Shown here: one piece after another, positions 13,656 to 26,291 of the stretch
Position numbering within the stretch: the stretch's first letter is position 1
Layout of the letters: the number at the start of each line of letters is the position of its first letter
Source of the DNA: Molossus alvarezi
Lineage: Eukaryota > Chordata > Mammalia > Chiroptera > Molossidae
Direction: 5' to 3'
DNA length: 64,000 nucleotides
NCBI GenBank assembly: GCA_037176705.1
Contig: CM073893.1
Location: 19,592,074 to 19,656,073, forward strand
Made by a program: the position numbers and the translations under genes
Notes under the pieces: generated by a model
What the model was told of the DNA's origin: nothing
What the model saw: the letters and a program-made list of their open reading frames with translations, nothing else
The model's database searches: none

Positions 13656-13892
13656 GCCCTGGCTGGTTTGGCTCAGCGGATAGAGCGTCGGCCCCTAGAC
13701 CAATGAGTTGTGGTTCGATTCCAGTCAAGGACACGTATTTTGGTTGCAATTCGTCCCAGCCCTGGTTGGAGTTGTGCAGGAGGCAGCCACTTGAGGTGTC
13801 CCTTTCACATTGATGTTTCTCTCTCTCTCCCCCCCCCAACTCTATCTGAACAAAAAAGTGGAAAAATGTCCTCGGATGAGGATAAAAAAAAA
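13656..13892 (+). mobile_element. VES SINE, type A
   Basis: The head is 'gccctggctggtttggctca' and the hairpin 'tcctcggatgagga'. The flanks share 'atattcatg' and 'atactcatg'. Confidence 0.92.
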
Positions 13893-13954
13893 ATACTCAT
13901 GGCATTGCAATATAAACTCTCTAATGTATATAGTAGAATACAATTTTCAAATAT

Positions 13955-14122
13955 AGAGGTCACTGGTTAGATTTCTGGTCAGGGCACATGCCCAGGTTGT
14001 AGGCTGGATCCCTGGTAGGGGGCATGCAGGAGGTGGTCAATTGATGTTCTCTCTCATCGATATTTCTATCTTTCTCTCTCTCTCACTTCGTTTCTCTCTA
14101 AAATCAATAAAAGGGAAAAAAT
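13955..14122 (+). mobile_element. VES SINE, type B, 5' truncated
   Basis: It begins at 'agaggtcactggttagattt' (B-box region) and ends 'ctctaaaatcaataaaagg'. Confidence 0.88.
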
Positions 14123-14189
14123 TTTTTTTAAATATATCTTTATGTATTACCTCATTAATGCCACAACAAAGCATAACAAATATAAAAAC

Positions 14190-14275
14190 CTGATTTTCAG
14201 AGAAGTTAAATGACTGATCACTATGGTAGAACCAGATGGTTCTGATCCAGAGCCCATACTCTTACAAGTATATGC
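14190..14275 (-). repeat. MIR-like remnant
   Basis: The reverse core is 'agagaagttaaatgactgat' and 'gatccagagcccatactct'. Weak. Confidence 0.45.
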
Positions 14276-14509
14276 ATATATAAATATTCCTAAATGTAGA
14301 GGTCAAAGCATATGCAAAAATATTTAATAGTATCAAAGATTTAAAATATTTTTTTCTTCCTTGATTTTTTTTAAATTTCTACAGTTTTTCTAAAATTTTC
14401 TGCATGTTTATTTTTGGTTTTTATAGGACTAAGGGGCATTTTCCCTTAAAGTTATCCATAAATAGCAGCATACATGGACCGCCAAGATATAGGATCTGCC
14501 AGTATTTTA

Positions 14510-14761
<252 letters not shown>

Positions 14762-17187
14762 TTAACATACTGTGTATTCTGTGAAAACATTTCCACAATA
14801 ACTAGGTGAAAAAATAAATAAATAAAGATAAAAAAATGAACATAAATAATTGCATTTTCAAATGTTAGTGACCAGAAAATACTAGAGTACAAATAAAAGC
14901 CCTATTATATGTCTTACTGACAGGTTAGGAAATAATACATTTGTTAGGTCTTCCATATATTTAAAAAAAAAAAAAAAAAGCCTGATGGACATTATAATTA
15001 TAATTGATACCTCAGAAAGACAAAGGATTATAAGAGACTACTATAAACAATGATATGCCAAGAAACCAAACAGCCTTGCAGAAATAGATAAATTCCTAAA
15101 AACATACAACCTTCCAAGACTGTGAAGAAATAGAAAATCTGAATAGATCTATTACTACTAAGGAGAATAAAATAGTAATTAAAAATGTCCCAACATACAA
15201 AAGTTCAGGAGTAGACAACTTCCCTGGTAAATTCTACCAAACATTCAAAGACGAATTAATACCAATCCTTTTCAAACTCCTCCAAAAACAAAAAACAAAA
15301 CAGAAGAGGAGTGAACTCTTCACAATCCATTTTATGAGGGCAGCTTTACCCTGATACTAAGATCAGACAAAGATACCACACACACACACACACACAAATA
15401 TATAGGCAATATTCCTGGTGAACACATATGCAAAAATCCTCAACAGAATATTACCAAACCAAATTCAACAATACATTAAAAGAATCATATACCAAGATAA
15501 AGTGGGATTTATTTTAGGAATGCAAGGATGCTTCAACATCTACAAATCAGTCAATGTGAAACACCATATTAACAAAATAAAAGATAAAAACCATACGATC
15601 GTTTCATCAGATGTAGAAAAGGCATTTGAAAAAGGTCAACATCCATTTATGATAACTCTCAACACAGCAGACATAGAAGGAATGTACCTCGATATATAAT
15701 AAAGGTCATATATAACAAGACCACAGCCAACACCCTATTCAATGGTAAAAAGCTGAAAGTTTTTCCTGAGATCAAAAACAGACAAGGATGACCACTCCTG
15801 CCACTATTATTCAACATAGTATTGAAGGTCTGAGCCAGAGCAATTAGGCAATAAAAATAAATAAAAGGCATCTATATTAGAGAGGAAAAAGAAAACTGTC
15901 ACTATTTGAAGATGAAATATTATATATAGAAAAAACTAAAGACTCCATCAAAAACCTGTTAGAACTAATAAACAAAATTCAGTCAAGTGCCAGATTCAAA
16001 TCAATATAAAAAAGTCATTTGTGTTTCTATATACTAATAACAAATTATGATAAAGAGAAATTTAAAAATGATCCCATTTACAATTGCATCAAAAAGAATT
16101 ATGTAGCTAGGAATAAATTTACCACTGTACTGAAAGTCCTGTGCAATGAAAACTATAAGACACTGATGAAAGAAATTGAGGAAGACACGAATAAATGGAA
16201 CAAACACTCCTAAAATTTGTATGAACCCACAAAAGAACCCAAATGGCCAAAGCAATCTGGAGAAGAACAAAGCTGGAGCCATCACAATTCCTGATTTCAA
16301 ACTACATTAAAAAGCCAGAGTAATCAAAATAGTATGAAACCGGCAGAAAAATAGATACACAGATCAATGAAACAGAATATGGACCCCAGAAATAAATCCA
16401 CACATATATTATCAATTAATTTATGACAAGAAGCCAAGAATTTAGAATAAGGAAAGGACAGTCTCTTCAATAGGTGGTGCTGACAAAACTGGACAGCCAC
16501 ATACAAACTAATAAAACTTGACAACTATCTTACATCATCCTCAAAAATTAACTCAAAATGATTTCAAGACTTGAATGTAAGATTTGAAACACAAGATTTA
16601 CTCAGTGGGAAAAAAAAAGAGGTGCTAAGCTCTTTGACATTGGTGTTGGAGATATTTTTTATCTGACGCCAAAAGCAAAGGCAACAGTAACAAAAATCAA
16701 CAAGTAAAAATTAAACTAAAAGTATTCTGTATGGCAAAAACAAAAACAAAACCATCAACAAAATAAAACAGTCAATCTACTCAGTAAGAGAAAATATTTG
16801 AAAATCATATATCTCTTAAGGGGTTTATATATCCAAAATATATAAAGAACTCATAACTTAAATGCAAAAAACCCAGTAACAATCAAGTTAAAAATGAATA
16901 GAAGATCTGAACAGTCAGAAGTTACTAAACATCAGAGAAATACAAAAGATCATACAAGAATACTATGAAAGACTATATGCCACCAAATTCAATAACCTAG
17001 AAGAAAAAGATAAATCCCTAGAAATATATAACTTTCCTAGATTGAATCACAAAGAACTGGAAAATCTCAATAGACCTACCAACAGTGAGGAAATTGAAAC
17101 GACAATCAAGAACCTCCCAAAAAAGTCAAAATCCAGGACAAGAGGGCTTCACTAGTGAATTCTACCAACCAGTAAAAGAAGATTTGA

Positions 17188-17450
17188 GCCCTGGCCGGTT
17201 TGGCTCAGCGGTTAGAGCGTCGGCCTGCAGTCCAAAGAGACCCAGGTTTGGTTCCCACTAAGGGCACATACTTCGGTTGCAGTTTGTCCCCGGCCCTGGT
17301 TGGGGCCCTGGTTGGTCGTGCGGTGGCAGCCACTTGATGTGTCCTTCGCGTCAATGTTTCTCTCTCTCTCTCTCTCTCTCCCTCCCTCCCACTCTATCTG
17401 TACAAAAATTGGGAAAATGTCCTCGGGTGAGGATAAAAAAAAAAAAAAAA
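17188..17450 (+). mobile_element. VES SINE, type A, inside L1
   Basis: The hairpin is 'tcctcgggtgagga'. 'gccctggttgg' is repeated in tandem near 17298-17320. The TSD (agatttga, extended to aagatttga on the left) lies at 17179-17187 and 17451-17458. Confidence 0.92.
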
Positions 17451-17560
17451 AGATTTGATAACTATCCTTCTCAAAATCTCCCAAAAAGTTAAAGAGACAA
17501 TACTTCCTAACTCATTTTATGACGCCAACATAAACATGATAATACCAAACCTGACAAGGA

Positions 17561-17561
<1 letters not shown>

Positions 17562-17597
<36 letters not shown>
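17562..17597. repeat. (CA)n microsatellite in L1
   Basis: About eighteen CA units at an A-rich site of the L1 ORF2 ('aaggatcacacac'); the related L1 at 15377-15396 shows a shorter CA run at the matching position. Confidence 0.95.
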
Positions 17598-17598
<1 letters not shown>

Positions 17599-18545
17599 CT
17601 AAAGACCAGTATCTCTGATAAAAACAGATGTCAAAACCCTAGACAAAATACTAGCAAATCAAAATATAACAATACTTTAAAAAAATAATACATCACAATC
17701 ACGTGGGGTTCATTCCAGGAGCACAAGGATGATTCAACATATATCAATCTATCAATTCAATACACCACATTAACAAAATAAAGAATAAAAATCATATCGT
17801 ATCAATAGATGCAGAAATAACATTTGATAAGATACAATATCCATTTATGATTAAAACACTCAATAAAGTAAGTATAGAAGAAAGTACCTCAATATAAAAA
17901 AAGCTATATATGACAAACCCTCTGCTAATATCATACTCAATGATGAAGAAACTGAAGCTTTTCCTCTAAGATCAGGAACAAGATAAGGATGTCCACTCTT
18001 ACCCCTCTTACTCAACATAGTACTAAAAGTTCTACCCAGAGCAATCAGGCAAGAGAAAGAAATAAAAGGCATTCAAACTAGGTACGAAGAAGTAAAACTG
18101 TCACATTTTGCAGATGACCTAATTTTTTATACAGAAAACACTAAAGACTCCGAACCAAAAACCAAACAAACAAAAAAACTATTAGAAACAATAAACAAAT
18201 ACAGTAAAGTAGCAGGATACAAAATAAATGTACAAAAATCCCCTGCATTCCTATATACTAACAATGAAATTTCAGAAAAAGAAATGAACAAATAATTCCT
18301 TATGCAATTGCAACAAAATGAATAAAATACCTAGAAAAAATAAAGGATGTGAAGGACCTACATACTGAAATCTACAAAGCATTATTAAAAGAGATTGAAA
18401 AAGACACAATAAATGGAAAGATAGTCTGTGTTCATGAATCAGAAGAATTAACATAGTTAAAATGTCCTTATTACCCAAAGCAATATACAGACTTAATGCA
18501 ATCCCCATCAAAATCCCAATGACATTTTTTTTAACAAACAGAATA

Positions 18546-18750
18546 AGTCCTCGCCATTGTGGCTCAGTTGGTGGAGCATCGTCCCATGTACCAAAAGGTT
18601 AGATTCCTGGTCAGGGCACATGCCCAGGTTGAGGCTCAATCCCCTGTAAAGGGCATGCGGGAGGCAGCCGATCCATGTCTCTCTCTCACATAGATGTTTC
18701 TCTCTCCCTTTCCCTTCTGCTCTCTCTAAAATCAGTAAAAACATATTTTA
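18546..18750 (+). mobile_element. VES-type SINE inside L1
   Basis: The head is 'gtcctcgccattgtggctca', the body 'cagggcacatgcccaggttg' and the tail 'aaaatcagtaaaaacat'. The family is between types B and C. Confidence 0.83.
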
Positions 18751-18917
18751 AAAATCCATAAAAGAAAAGAAATAGAACAAAAATCATTAGATTTGTACAA
18801 AATCACAGAAGACCCTGAACAGCCAAAGCAATACTGAGAAAAAAGAGCAAAGCCAAAGGTACCACATTCCCTGATTTCAAATTATACTACAAAGCAACAA
18901 AATGAAAACAGCATGCT

Positions 18918-19138
18918 ATCTGCCCACAGACTGAAGGGTTGTGGGTTCGATTCTGGTCAAGGGCACATACCTGGGGTTGCAGGTTCGATCCCCGTCCCCA
19001 GTTGGGGTTGTGCGGGAAGCAACCAATCAATGTGTCTCTCTCACATCTATGTTTCTCTCTCTTCCTCCCTCCTTCCCTCCCAATCTATCTAAAAAGAAAA
19101 TCAATGGAAAAATATCCTTGTGTGAGGATTAACAAGGT
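18918..19138 (+). mobile_element. VES SINE, 5' truncated, inside L1
   Basis: It begins inside the A box ('atctgcccacagactgaagg'). The hairpin is 'tccttgtgtgagga'. The repeated target 'cagcatgc' lies at about 18909-18916 and 19152-19159. A run of 13 G follows the tail at 19139-19151. Confidence 0.85.
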
Positions 19139-19860
19139 GGGGGGGGGGGGGCAGCATGCCATTGGCAGAAAAACAGATACACAGACCAATGGAATAAAAC
19201 TGAAAGCCTAGAAATAAACCCACATGTATATGGGCTAATAATTTTCAACAAAGGAGTCAAAAACATATAATAGAGAAAAGAAAGCCCTTCAATGAATAGT
19301 GCTGGGTAAATTGGAAAGCTACATGCAAAAGAATGAAACTAGACTACTGCTTGTCTCCACATCCAAAAATTAACTCAAAATAGATCAAAGACCTGAAACA
19401 ACAAACTACATAGAAGAAAACATAAATATTAAACTTATGGATCTTGGTCTTAGAGAAAATTTTATGAATTTGACCCAAAAGGTGAGAGAAGTAAAGGCAG
19501 AAATAAATGAATGGGACTATATCATATTAAAAAGCTTCTGCACAGCAAAAAAAAAAAAAAAGAGCAAACAAAAAAGGCAATTAACTGAATAGGAGAAGAT
19601 ATTTGCAAACAACAGCTCCAACAAAGAGTTAATATCCAAAAGATATAAAAAAAACTCATAAAACTCAACACAAAGCAAATAATACAATACAATTAAAAAA
19701 TGGGCAATGGACATGGACACCTCTCTCAAAAAGACATACAAATGGCCAACAAATATTTGAAAAGATGCCCAATCTCACTAGCCACTAGGGAAATGCAAAT
19801 CAAAACAACAATGAGATAGCACTTCACATCTGTTAGAATGGCTATTATCAACAAGACAAG

Positions 19861-20333
19861 CCCTGGCCGGTTTGACTCAGTGGTTAGAGCATCGACCTGG
19901 AGTCCAGAGAGACCGGGTTCGGTTCCCGCTAAGGGCACGTACCTCGGTTGCAATTTGTCCCCAGCCCTAGTTGAGTTGTGTGGGTGGCAGTCACTCGATG
20001 TGTCCCTTTCATATCGATGTTTATCTCTCCCTTCCTCTCTCTCCCTCCTACTCTATCTGAACAAAAAATGAAAGAATGTCATCGGGTGAGGATAAAAAAA
20101 AACAAAAAGCCTGGCCGGTTTGGCTCAGCAGTTAGAGCATCAGCCCACAGTCCAGAGAGACCTGGGTTCAGTTTCTGCTAAGGGCACATACCTCGGTTGC
20201 AGTTTGTCCCTGGCCCTGGCTGGGTCGTGCGGGTGGCAACCACTGGATGTGTCCCTTTCATGTCCATGTTTCTCTTACTTTCTCTCCCTCCTACTCTATC
20301 TGAACAAAAAATGGGAAAACAAAACAAAACAGA
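19861..20333 (+). mobile_element. Two VES SINEs in tandem (dimer) inside L1
   Basis: The first copy spans 19861-20106 and the second 20107-20333, both type A in the same orientation. The first ends 'tcatcgggtgagga' plus A-rich linker; the second lacks the hairpin and ends in (AAAAC)n. A single perfect 10-bp TSD (acaagacaag) brackets the pair at 19851-19860 and 20334-20343. Confidence 0.9.
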
Positions 20334-22216
20334 ACAAGACAAGTAATAACAAGTGTTGGAGAGGTTCACTGCTGGTGGGAATGTAAACTGTTAGAGCCAC
20401 TGTGGAAAACGGTATGAAGGCTCCTCAAAAAATTAAAAATAGAGTTAACATATGACATAGCAACCATTCTTACAGATATCTACCCAAAAAAAATTTGAAA
20501 ACTTTTATTTGCAAAGATATGTGCACCCTATGTTGATTGCAGCATTATTCACAGTGGCCAAGACATGGAAACAAAGTGTCCTTTGATAGATAACTGGATA
20601 AAGAACATTTGGTACATATACATAATGGAATACTACTCAGCCATAAGAAAAAATGAAATATTGCCATTTATGACAACATGGATGGGTTTTGAAAATACCA
20701 TGCTAAGAGAAGTCAGAAATAAAAAGTTAAGAACCATGTGATTTCATCCATATGAGAGATATAAAACTGAAATCAACACATGAACAGACAAGAAAAACAA
20801 ACAAAAAACTCATAGACAGTATGATGATAACCAAAAGGAGGGAAGTAAGAGGGGTAAAGGGTAAAAGTGGTCAAATATAGGGTGACAGAAGATGATTTGA
20901 CTTTGGATAGTGAGCACACAACTGAGTATACAGATGATGTAACTAATCAATGTTACCCCAATAAATATAAAATTATTACAAATGTTTTTTTTAAAACGAG
21001 ATTTGAATAGTCATTTTTCCAAAGAGGACATACAGATGGCCAAGAGGTACATGAAATGATGCTCAATATTGCTAAACATCAGAGAAATGCTAATCAAAAC
21101 CACAATGAGATATCACCTCACACATGTTAAAATGACTGTGATCAAAAAGATAAGAAATAACAAGTGATGGTGAGGATGTGCAGAAAAGGGAACACTTGTG
21201 TACTGTTGGTGGGAATGTAAACTGGTGCAGTCACTATAGAAAATAGTGTGGACATTCCTCAAAAAACTAAAAACAGAACTACCATAATATCCAGCAATTC
21301 CACTTCTTGGTATTTATCTAAAGAAAAGAAAAAAAAAAAGCACTGACTCAAAAAGATGTCTGCACTCCCAGGTTCGCTGCAGCATTATTTACAATAGCCA
21401 AGATATGGAAAAAACCTAAGTATTCATTGATGGTCAAATGAATAAAGCAAAGTGGTATATGTGTATATACCCCATATCTATATACACACATACATATGTA
21501 CACACATATACACACATATACACTCATAGTGGAATATTAAGCCATAAAAAAGAAAAATTTGCATTTACAACAACATGGATAGATCTTAAGGACATTATAC
21601 TAAGTGAAATAAGTCAAACAGAAAAAGACAAATACCCTATGATTACATTTATGTACATAATTTAAAATAAATAAATAAATAAATAAAACAAAACAGAAAA
21701 ACCTCACAAATACAAAGAACAGATTGGTGATCGTCAGAGGTGTGGGGGGTGGACAAAATGGGTGAAATAGGTCAATGGTACAAACTTCCAGTTATAAAAT
21801 AAATAAGTCATGGGAATATAATGTACAGCATGGTGACTATAGTTAATAATATTGCACTGCATATTTGAAAGTTGCTATGAGAATAGATCTTAAAAATCCC
21901 TATCTAAAGAACAAAAAAATTGCAACTATGTATGGTAACAGATGTTAACTAGACATACCATGGTGATCATTTTGCAGTACATACAATATCAAAACATTAT
22001 GTTGTGTACTTGAACTAACAATATTATATGTCAGTTATCCCTTAATAAAAAAAATAAACCAATTATAAAAAAAGAGCATCATATGTTCTCATAAATTTTC
22101 TTAAATTAGGAGTTACATTGAAATGTATGTTATCCCCCGACCCCAAAAAAGCAAATTATAAAAGTAAAACTAAGATTTGAGCTTGGTATCATTTCCTAAC
22201 TTAAAACTGTGCTTTC

Positions 22217-22429
22217 ACCCTGGCCAGGTAGCTCAGTTTGTTAGTGTCGCACCGTCCAGATAAGCCAAGGTTGAGCATTCAATCCCTGGTCAGGGCACAT
22301 ACAAGAATCACCAATGAATGCATAAATAAGTGAAACAACAAATTGATATTTCTCTCTACCCCTCTTATCACTGCACCCCCTTCCTCTCTCTCTCTCTCTC
22401 TCCTGCTAAAAATAAAACAAAATCAAAAT
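22217..22429 (+). mobile_element. VES-related SINE (type C), old
   Basis: The head is 'accctggccaggtagctcag', the body 'agggcacatacaagaatcac' and 'gaatgcataaataagtgaaa', with a (TC)n tract. A 9-bp TSD (tgtgctttc) lies at 22208-22216 and 22430-22438. Confidence 0.85.
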
Positions 22430-22560
22430 TGTGCTTTCTAAAAGAGTTAAGAATACCTAAATAATTTAGTTACATCTTTAGAAACACAAGACAGAGAAAC
22501 GGTTACATATAAAGTTCTAATATATGTATCATATAAGGTAGGGTTATATCAACTTTAATG

Positions 22561-22731
22561 TCTTTTTCTTCTTTATTGATTTCAGAGAGAGAGGAAGGAA
22601 GAGGAAAAGCGAGAAAGAAACATGAGCGAACATCAACTGGCTGCCTCCTGCATGCCCCCCACAGGGACTGGGCCCACAAAATGGGCATGTAGCCTGACCA
22701 GGAATTGAACCAACGACCTCTTGGTACATTA
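22561..22731 (-). mobile_element. VES SINE, type B, 5' truncated
   Basis: The tail and body are present ('tttattgatttcagagagag', 'ctgcctcctgcatgcccccc'), but the head is missing after 'gaccaggaattgaaccaac'. A perfect 18-bp TSD (gttatatcaactttaatg) lies at 22543-22560 and 22732-22749, so it was truncated at insertion. Confidence 0.93.
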
Positions 22732-22762
22732 GTTATATCAACTTTAATGATTAAATACCTCA

Positions 22763-25655
22763 CAAAGCCCAGATGGCTTCACGGAGAAGTTTTACTGAAC
22801 ATTCAGAGAAGATCTAATAACCATTCTCCTCAAGCTATTCCAAAAAATCCAAGAAGATGAAACACTTCCAAACTCATTTTATGAGACCAGCATAATTCTA
22901 ATTCCAAAACTGGATAAAGACACTACAAAGAAAGAAAACTATAGGACAATATCCCTGATGAACACAGATGCCAAAATCTTTAACAAAATATTAGCAAATT
23001 GGATCCAGCAACACATCAAAAAAATTATTCATCCTTTACAAGTGGGTTTCATCCCAGGCATGCAAGGATGGTACAATATTCCCAAATCAATAAATGTGAT
23101 ACACCACATAAACAAAAGAAAAGATTAAAAACCATATGGGTACAATATTCGCAAATCAATAAATGTGATACACCAGAAAAACAAAAGGAAAGATAAAAAC
23201 CATATGATCATATCAATAGATGCTGAAAAAGCATTCGACAAATCCAGCAGTCATTTTTGATAAAAATGCTCAGCAATGTGGAAATGGAGGGATCATATCT
23301 CAGCATAATAAATGCCATATATGAAAAACCTATAACCAACATCATACTCAATGGGCAAAAACTAAAAGCATTCCCCTTAAGAATGGGAACAAGACAGAGA
23401 TTTCCACTTTCACCACTCTTATTTAACAAAGTACTGGAAGTCTTAGCCACAGCAATTAGACGTGAAGACAAAATAAAGGGGATCCAAATTGGAAAGAAGG
23501 AAGTGAAACTGTCATTATTTGCAGATGACATGATATTGTACATAGAAAACCGTAAAGACTCCATCAAAAATCTACTAGACTTAGTAAATGAATTTGTCAA
23601 AGTAACAGGATACAAAATTAACATCAAGAAATCAACGGCATTCTTATACACCAATGATGAACTCACAGAAAGAGAAACTGAAAAGACAATCCCATTTACC
23701 ATCACAGCAAAACAAATTAAGACAGCTAGAAATAAACTTAACCAAAGAAGTAAAGAACCTATTTTCAGAAAACTACAGGACATTGAAAAAAGAAATAGAG
23801 GAAGATATAAAAAAGTGGAAGCATATACCTTGTTCATGGATTGAAAGAATCAACATTCTTAAAATGTCCATACTACCCAAAGCGATCTATAGATTCAATG
23901 CAATCCCCATCAAAATACCAACAACATACTTCACAGAACTAGAACAAACACTCCAAAAGTTTATATGGAACCAAAAAAGACCCCAAATAGCCACAGCAAT
24001 CTTGAAAAAAGAAGAACAAAGTAGAAGGGATCACATTACCAGATTTCGGGTTATACTACAAAGCCACTGTAATCAAAACAGCCTGGGACTGGCACAAGAA
24101 CAGGCAGATAGATCAATGGAACAGAATGGAGAACCTAGAAACTGACCCAAGATAATATGCTCAATTAATATTTGACAAAGATGGCAAGAGCATACAGTGG
24201 AGTCATGACAGTCTCTTCAATAAATGGTGTTGGGAAAATTGGACAGCTAGTTGCAAAAAAATGAAGCTGGAACACCAACTTACACCATACATGAGAATAA
24301 ACTCAAAATGGACAAAAGACTTAAATGTAACTTGTGAATCCATAAAAATTCTAGAAGAAAATGTAGGCAACAAAATCTCAGACATCATACACAGCAGACT
24401 TTTCACTGATAAAACACCTAAGGCAACAGAAACAAAGGAAAAAAAAAACATGTGGGACTATATCAAACTAAAAAGCTTCTGCACAGCAAAAGAAACAACC
24501 ATCAAAATGGAAAGGGATCCCACTATATGGGAGACCATAATCACCACTGATGCATCAGATAAGGGGTTAATTTCCAAAATATATAGAGTACTCATACAAC
24601 TCAACAAAAGGGATCACATTACCAGATTTCAGGTTATACTACAAAGCGACTGTAATCAAAACAGCCTGCGACTGGCACAAGAACAGGCAGATAGATCAAT
24701 GGAACAGAATAGAGAACCTAGAAACTGACCCAAGATAATATGCTCAATTAATATTTGACAAAGAACCCAATTAAAAAATGGACAGAGGACCTAAACAGAC
24801 ATCTCTCCAAACAGGACATACAAATGGCCAAGAGACATATAAAGAAATGCTCAACATCACTAATCATCAGAGAGATGCAAATTAAAACAACAATGAGGTA
24901 TCACCTCACACCTGTAAGAATGGCCGCCATCAACAAATCATCAAACAACAAGTGTTGGTGAGGTTGTAGAGAAAAGGGGACTCTAGTACACTGCTGGTGT
25001 GAATGCAGACTGGTGCAGACACTATGGAAAACACTACGGTGTTACCTCAAAAAGTTAAAAATTGACTTCCATTTGACCCAGTGATCCCACTTCTAGGAAA
25101 ATACCCTAAGAAGCCTGAAACACCAATCAGAAAGAATATATGTACCCCCATGTTCATAGCAGCACTATTTACAATAGCTAAGATCTGGAAACAACCCAAG
25201 TGTCCATCAATAGATGAGTGGATTAAAAAGTTGTGGTACATGTACACAATGGAATACTATGCAGATTTAAGAAAGAAAGATCTCTTATCCTTTGAGGTGG
25301 CATGGAAGGACCTGGAGAGTATTACACTAAGCGAAACAAGCCAAGCAGAGAAAGAGAAATATCACATGATCTCACTTATTTGTGGAATATAATGAACTAA
25401 ACAAACTGCTGAACAAAATTAACCCAGAGACATGGAGGTGGGGTATAGACTGACAAGCTGCAGAGGAGGGGGGGTTAGTGGAGGAAGAGATAAACCACAG
25501 AACTTACATGCATGTATGCGTGACCAATGAACACAGACAACAAAGCTGGGGATAGGGTGGAGGGGAATGGGAGGAGGGTGTCAATGGGGGAAAAATGAGA
25601 AACATCTGTAATAAAAACAAATTAATAAATAAATAATTAAAAAATATATCTCACA
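22763..25655 (+). mobile_element. L1 LINE copy C
   Basis: It starts in the RT region of ORF2 ('cccagatggcttcacggag') and reaches a 3' UTR ending in '(aaat)n' near 25650. It is less degraded than copies A and B. It holds a 68-bp tandem duplication (23070-23205) and a displaced 154-bp copy of its own sequence (24027-24180 repeated at 24610-24763). Confidence 0.9.
23257..25392 (+). pseudogene. Broken L1 ORF2 (reverse transcriptase to C terminus)
   Basis: Open segments lie at 23257-23844 (195 aa), 23654-24145, 24261-24728 and 25081-25392, in different frames. The first holds the RT active-site motif [10 protein letters not shown] and the following [16 protein letters not shown] region. Frameshifts and the duplication at 24610 destroy the frame, so no full enzyme can be made. 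Confidence 0.85.
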
Positions 25656-26021
25656 AGATAATTATTAAAATGAATATTTATATTAAAATATTCTAATTCA
25701 CATTGTAATCTATTCCTATATAATCATAAACCTGATTCTTTTTAGCTATAACCAAAGATGAACTTTATTTCATAATCTTTATCAAATACATTTAAAATAT
25801 TACATATTAGAAAATAAACATTTCAAAATTAAAATTAATTATAATTTTATTTGAAATGTGAACATTCAGTGTCCTTCAAAAATTTCATTTTATAAAATCA
25901 ATAATTTTATCTTTATGAAAAAAAAGCACACAAGTCTTCGAAACATGGTAACAAAGAAACATTTCCTACCTTAAAATCATTGTTTCAAAACATCCATTCA
26001 AATGTCTATAAGCTTCTAAGG

Positions 26022-26246
26022 CAGTGGTTCTCAACCTTCCTAATGCAGCGACCCTTTAATACAGTTCCTCATGTTGTATGTGGGCGTATCTGCATGTGGG
26101 CGAACATGCCTGGAGATGGATAGAGGAGCAGTGTCTTGGTTCCTAAGACCATCGAAAATATGTGTTTTCTGATGATCTTAGGCGACCCCTGTAAAAGGGT
26201 TGTTCAACTCCCAAAGGGGTCGCAACCCACAGGTTGAGAACCACTG
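26022..26246. mobile_element. SPIN-like non-autonomous hAT transposon
   Basis: 225 bp long with terminal inverted repeats 'cagtggttctcaacctt' and 'caggttgagaaccactg'. The right half carries the SPIN-typical 'gatcttaggcgacccctgt' and 'ccaaaggggtcgcaaccc'. A 'tctaagg' repeat lies on both sides (26014-26021 region and 26247-26253), close to the 8-bp hAT TSD. It contains a small internal inverted repeat around 26135-26185 and carries no transposase. Confidence 0.8.
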
Positions 26247-26291
26247 TCTAAGGTTTTACTTACACACAATGAAAATATGACATTAATTTTA

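Larger units (their letters stand above)
16920..20997 (+). mobile_element. L1 LINE copy B, inserted in copy A
   Basis: It starts again in the RT region ('catacaagaatactatgaaa', 'ccaaattcaataacctagaa') and runs to its own 3' end ('accccaataaatataaaatt') at about 20980. The flanks carry a diverged repeat (agatctgaacagtca and agatttgaatagtca), which looks like an old TSD. Five VES-type SINEs lie inside it. Confidence 0.8.
14998..22065 (+). mobile_element. L1 LINE copy A (split by copy B)
   Basis: ORF2 RT-region sequence at 14998-16919 continues at about 20998-22065 with the ORF2 C-terminal part and 3' UTR. The break is filled by another L1 (16920-20997). Many stops and frameshifts are present. 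Its RT region is close to that of the intron 10 L1. Confidence 0.85.

Noticed and set aside
15418..16213. Open frames at 15418-15699 and 16019-16213 as host genes
   Set aside because: They are broken pieces of L1 ORF2 in copy A.
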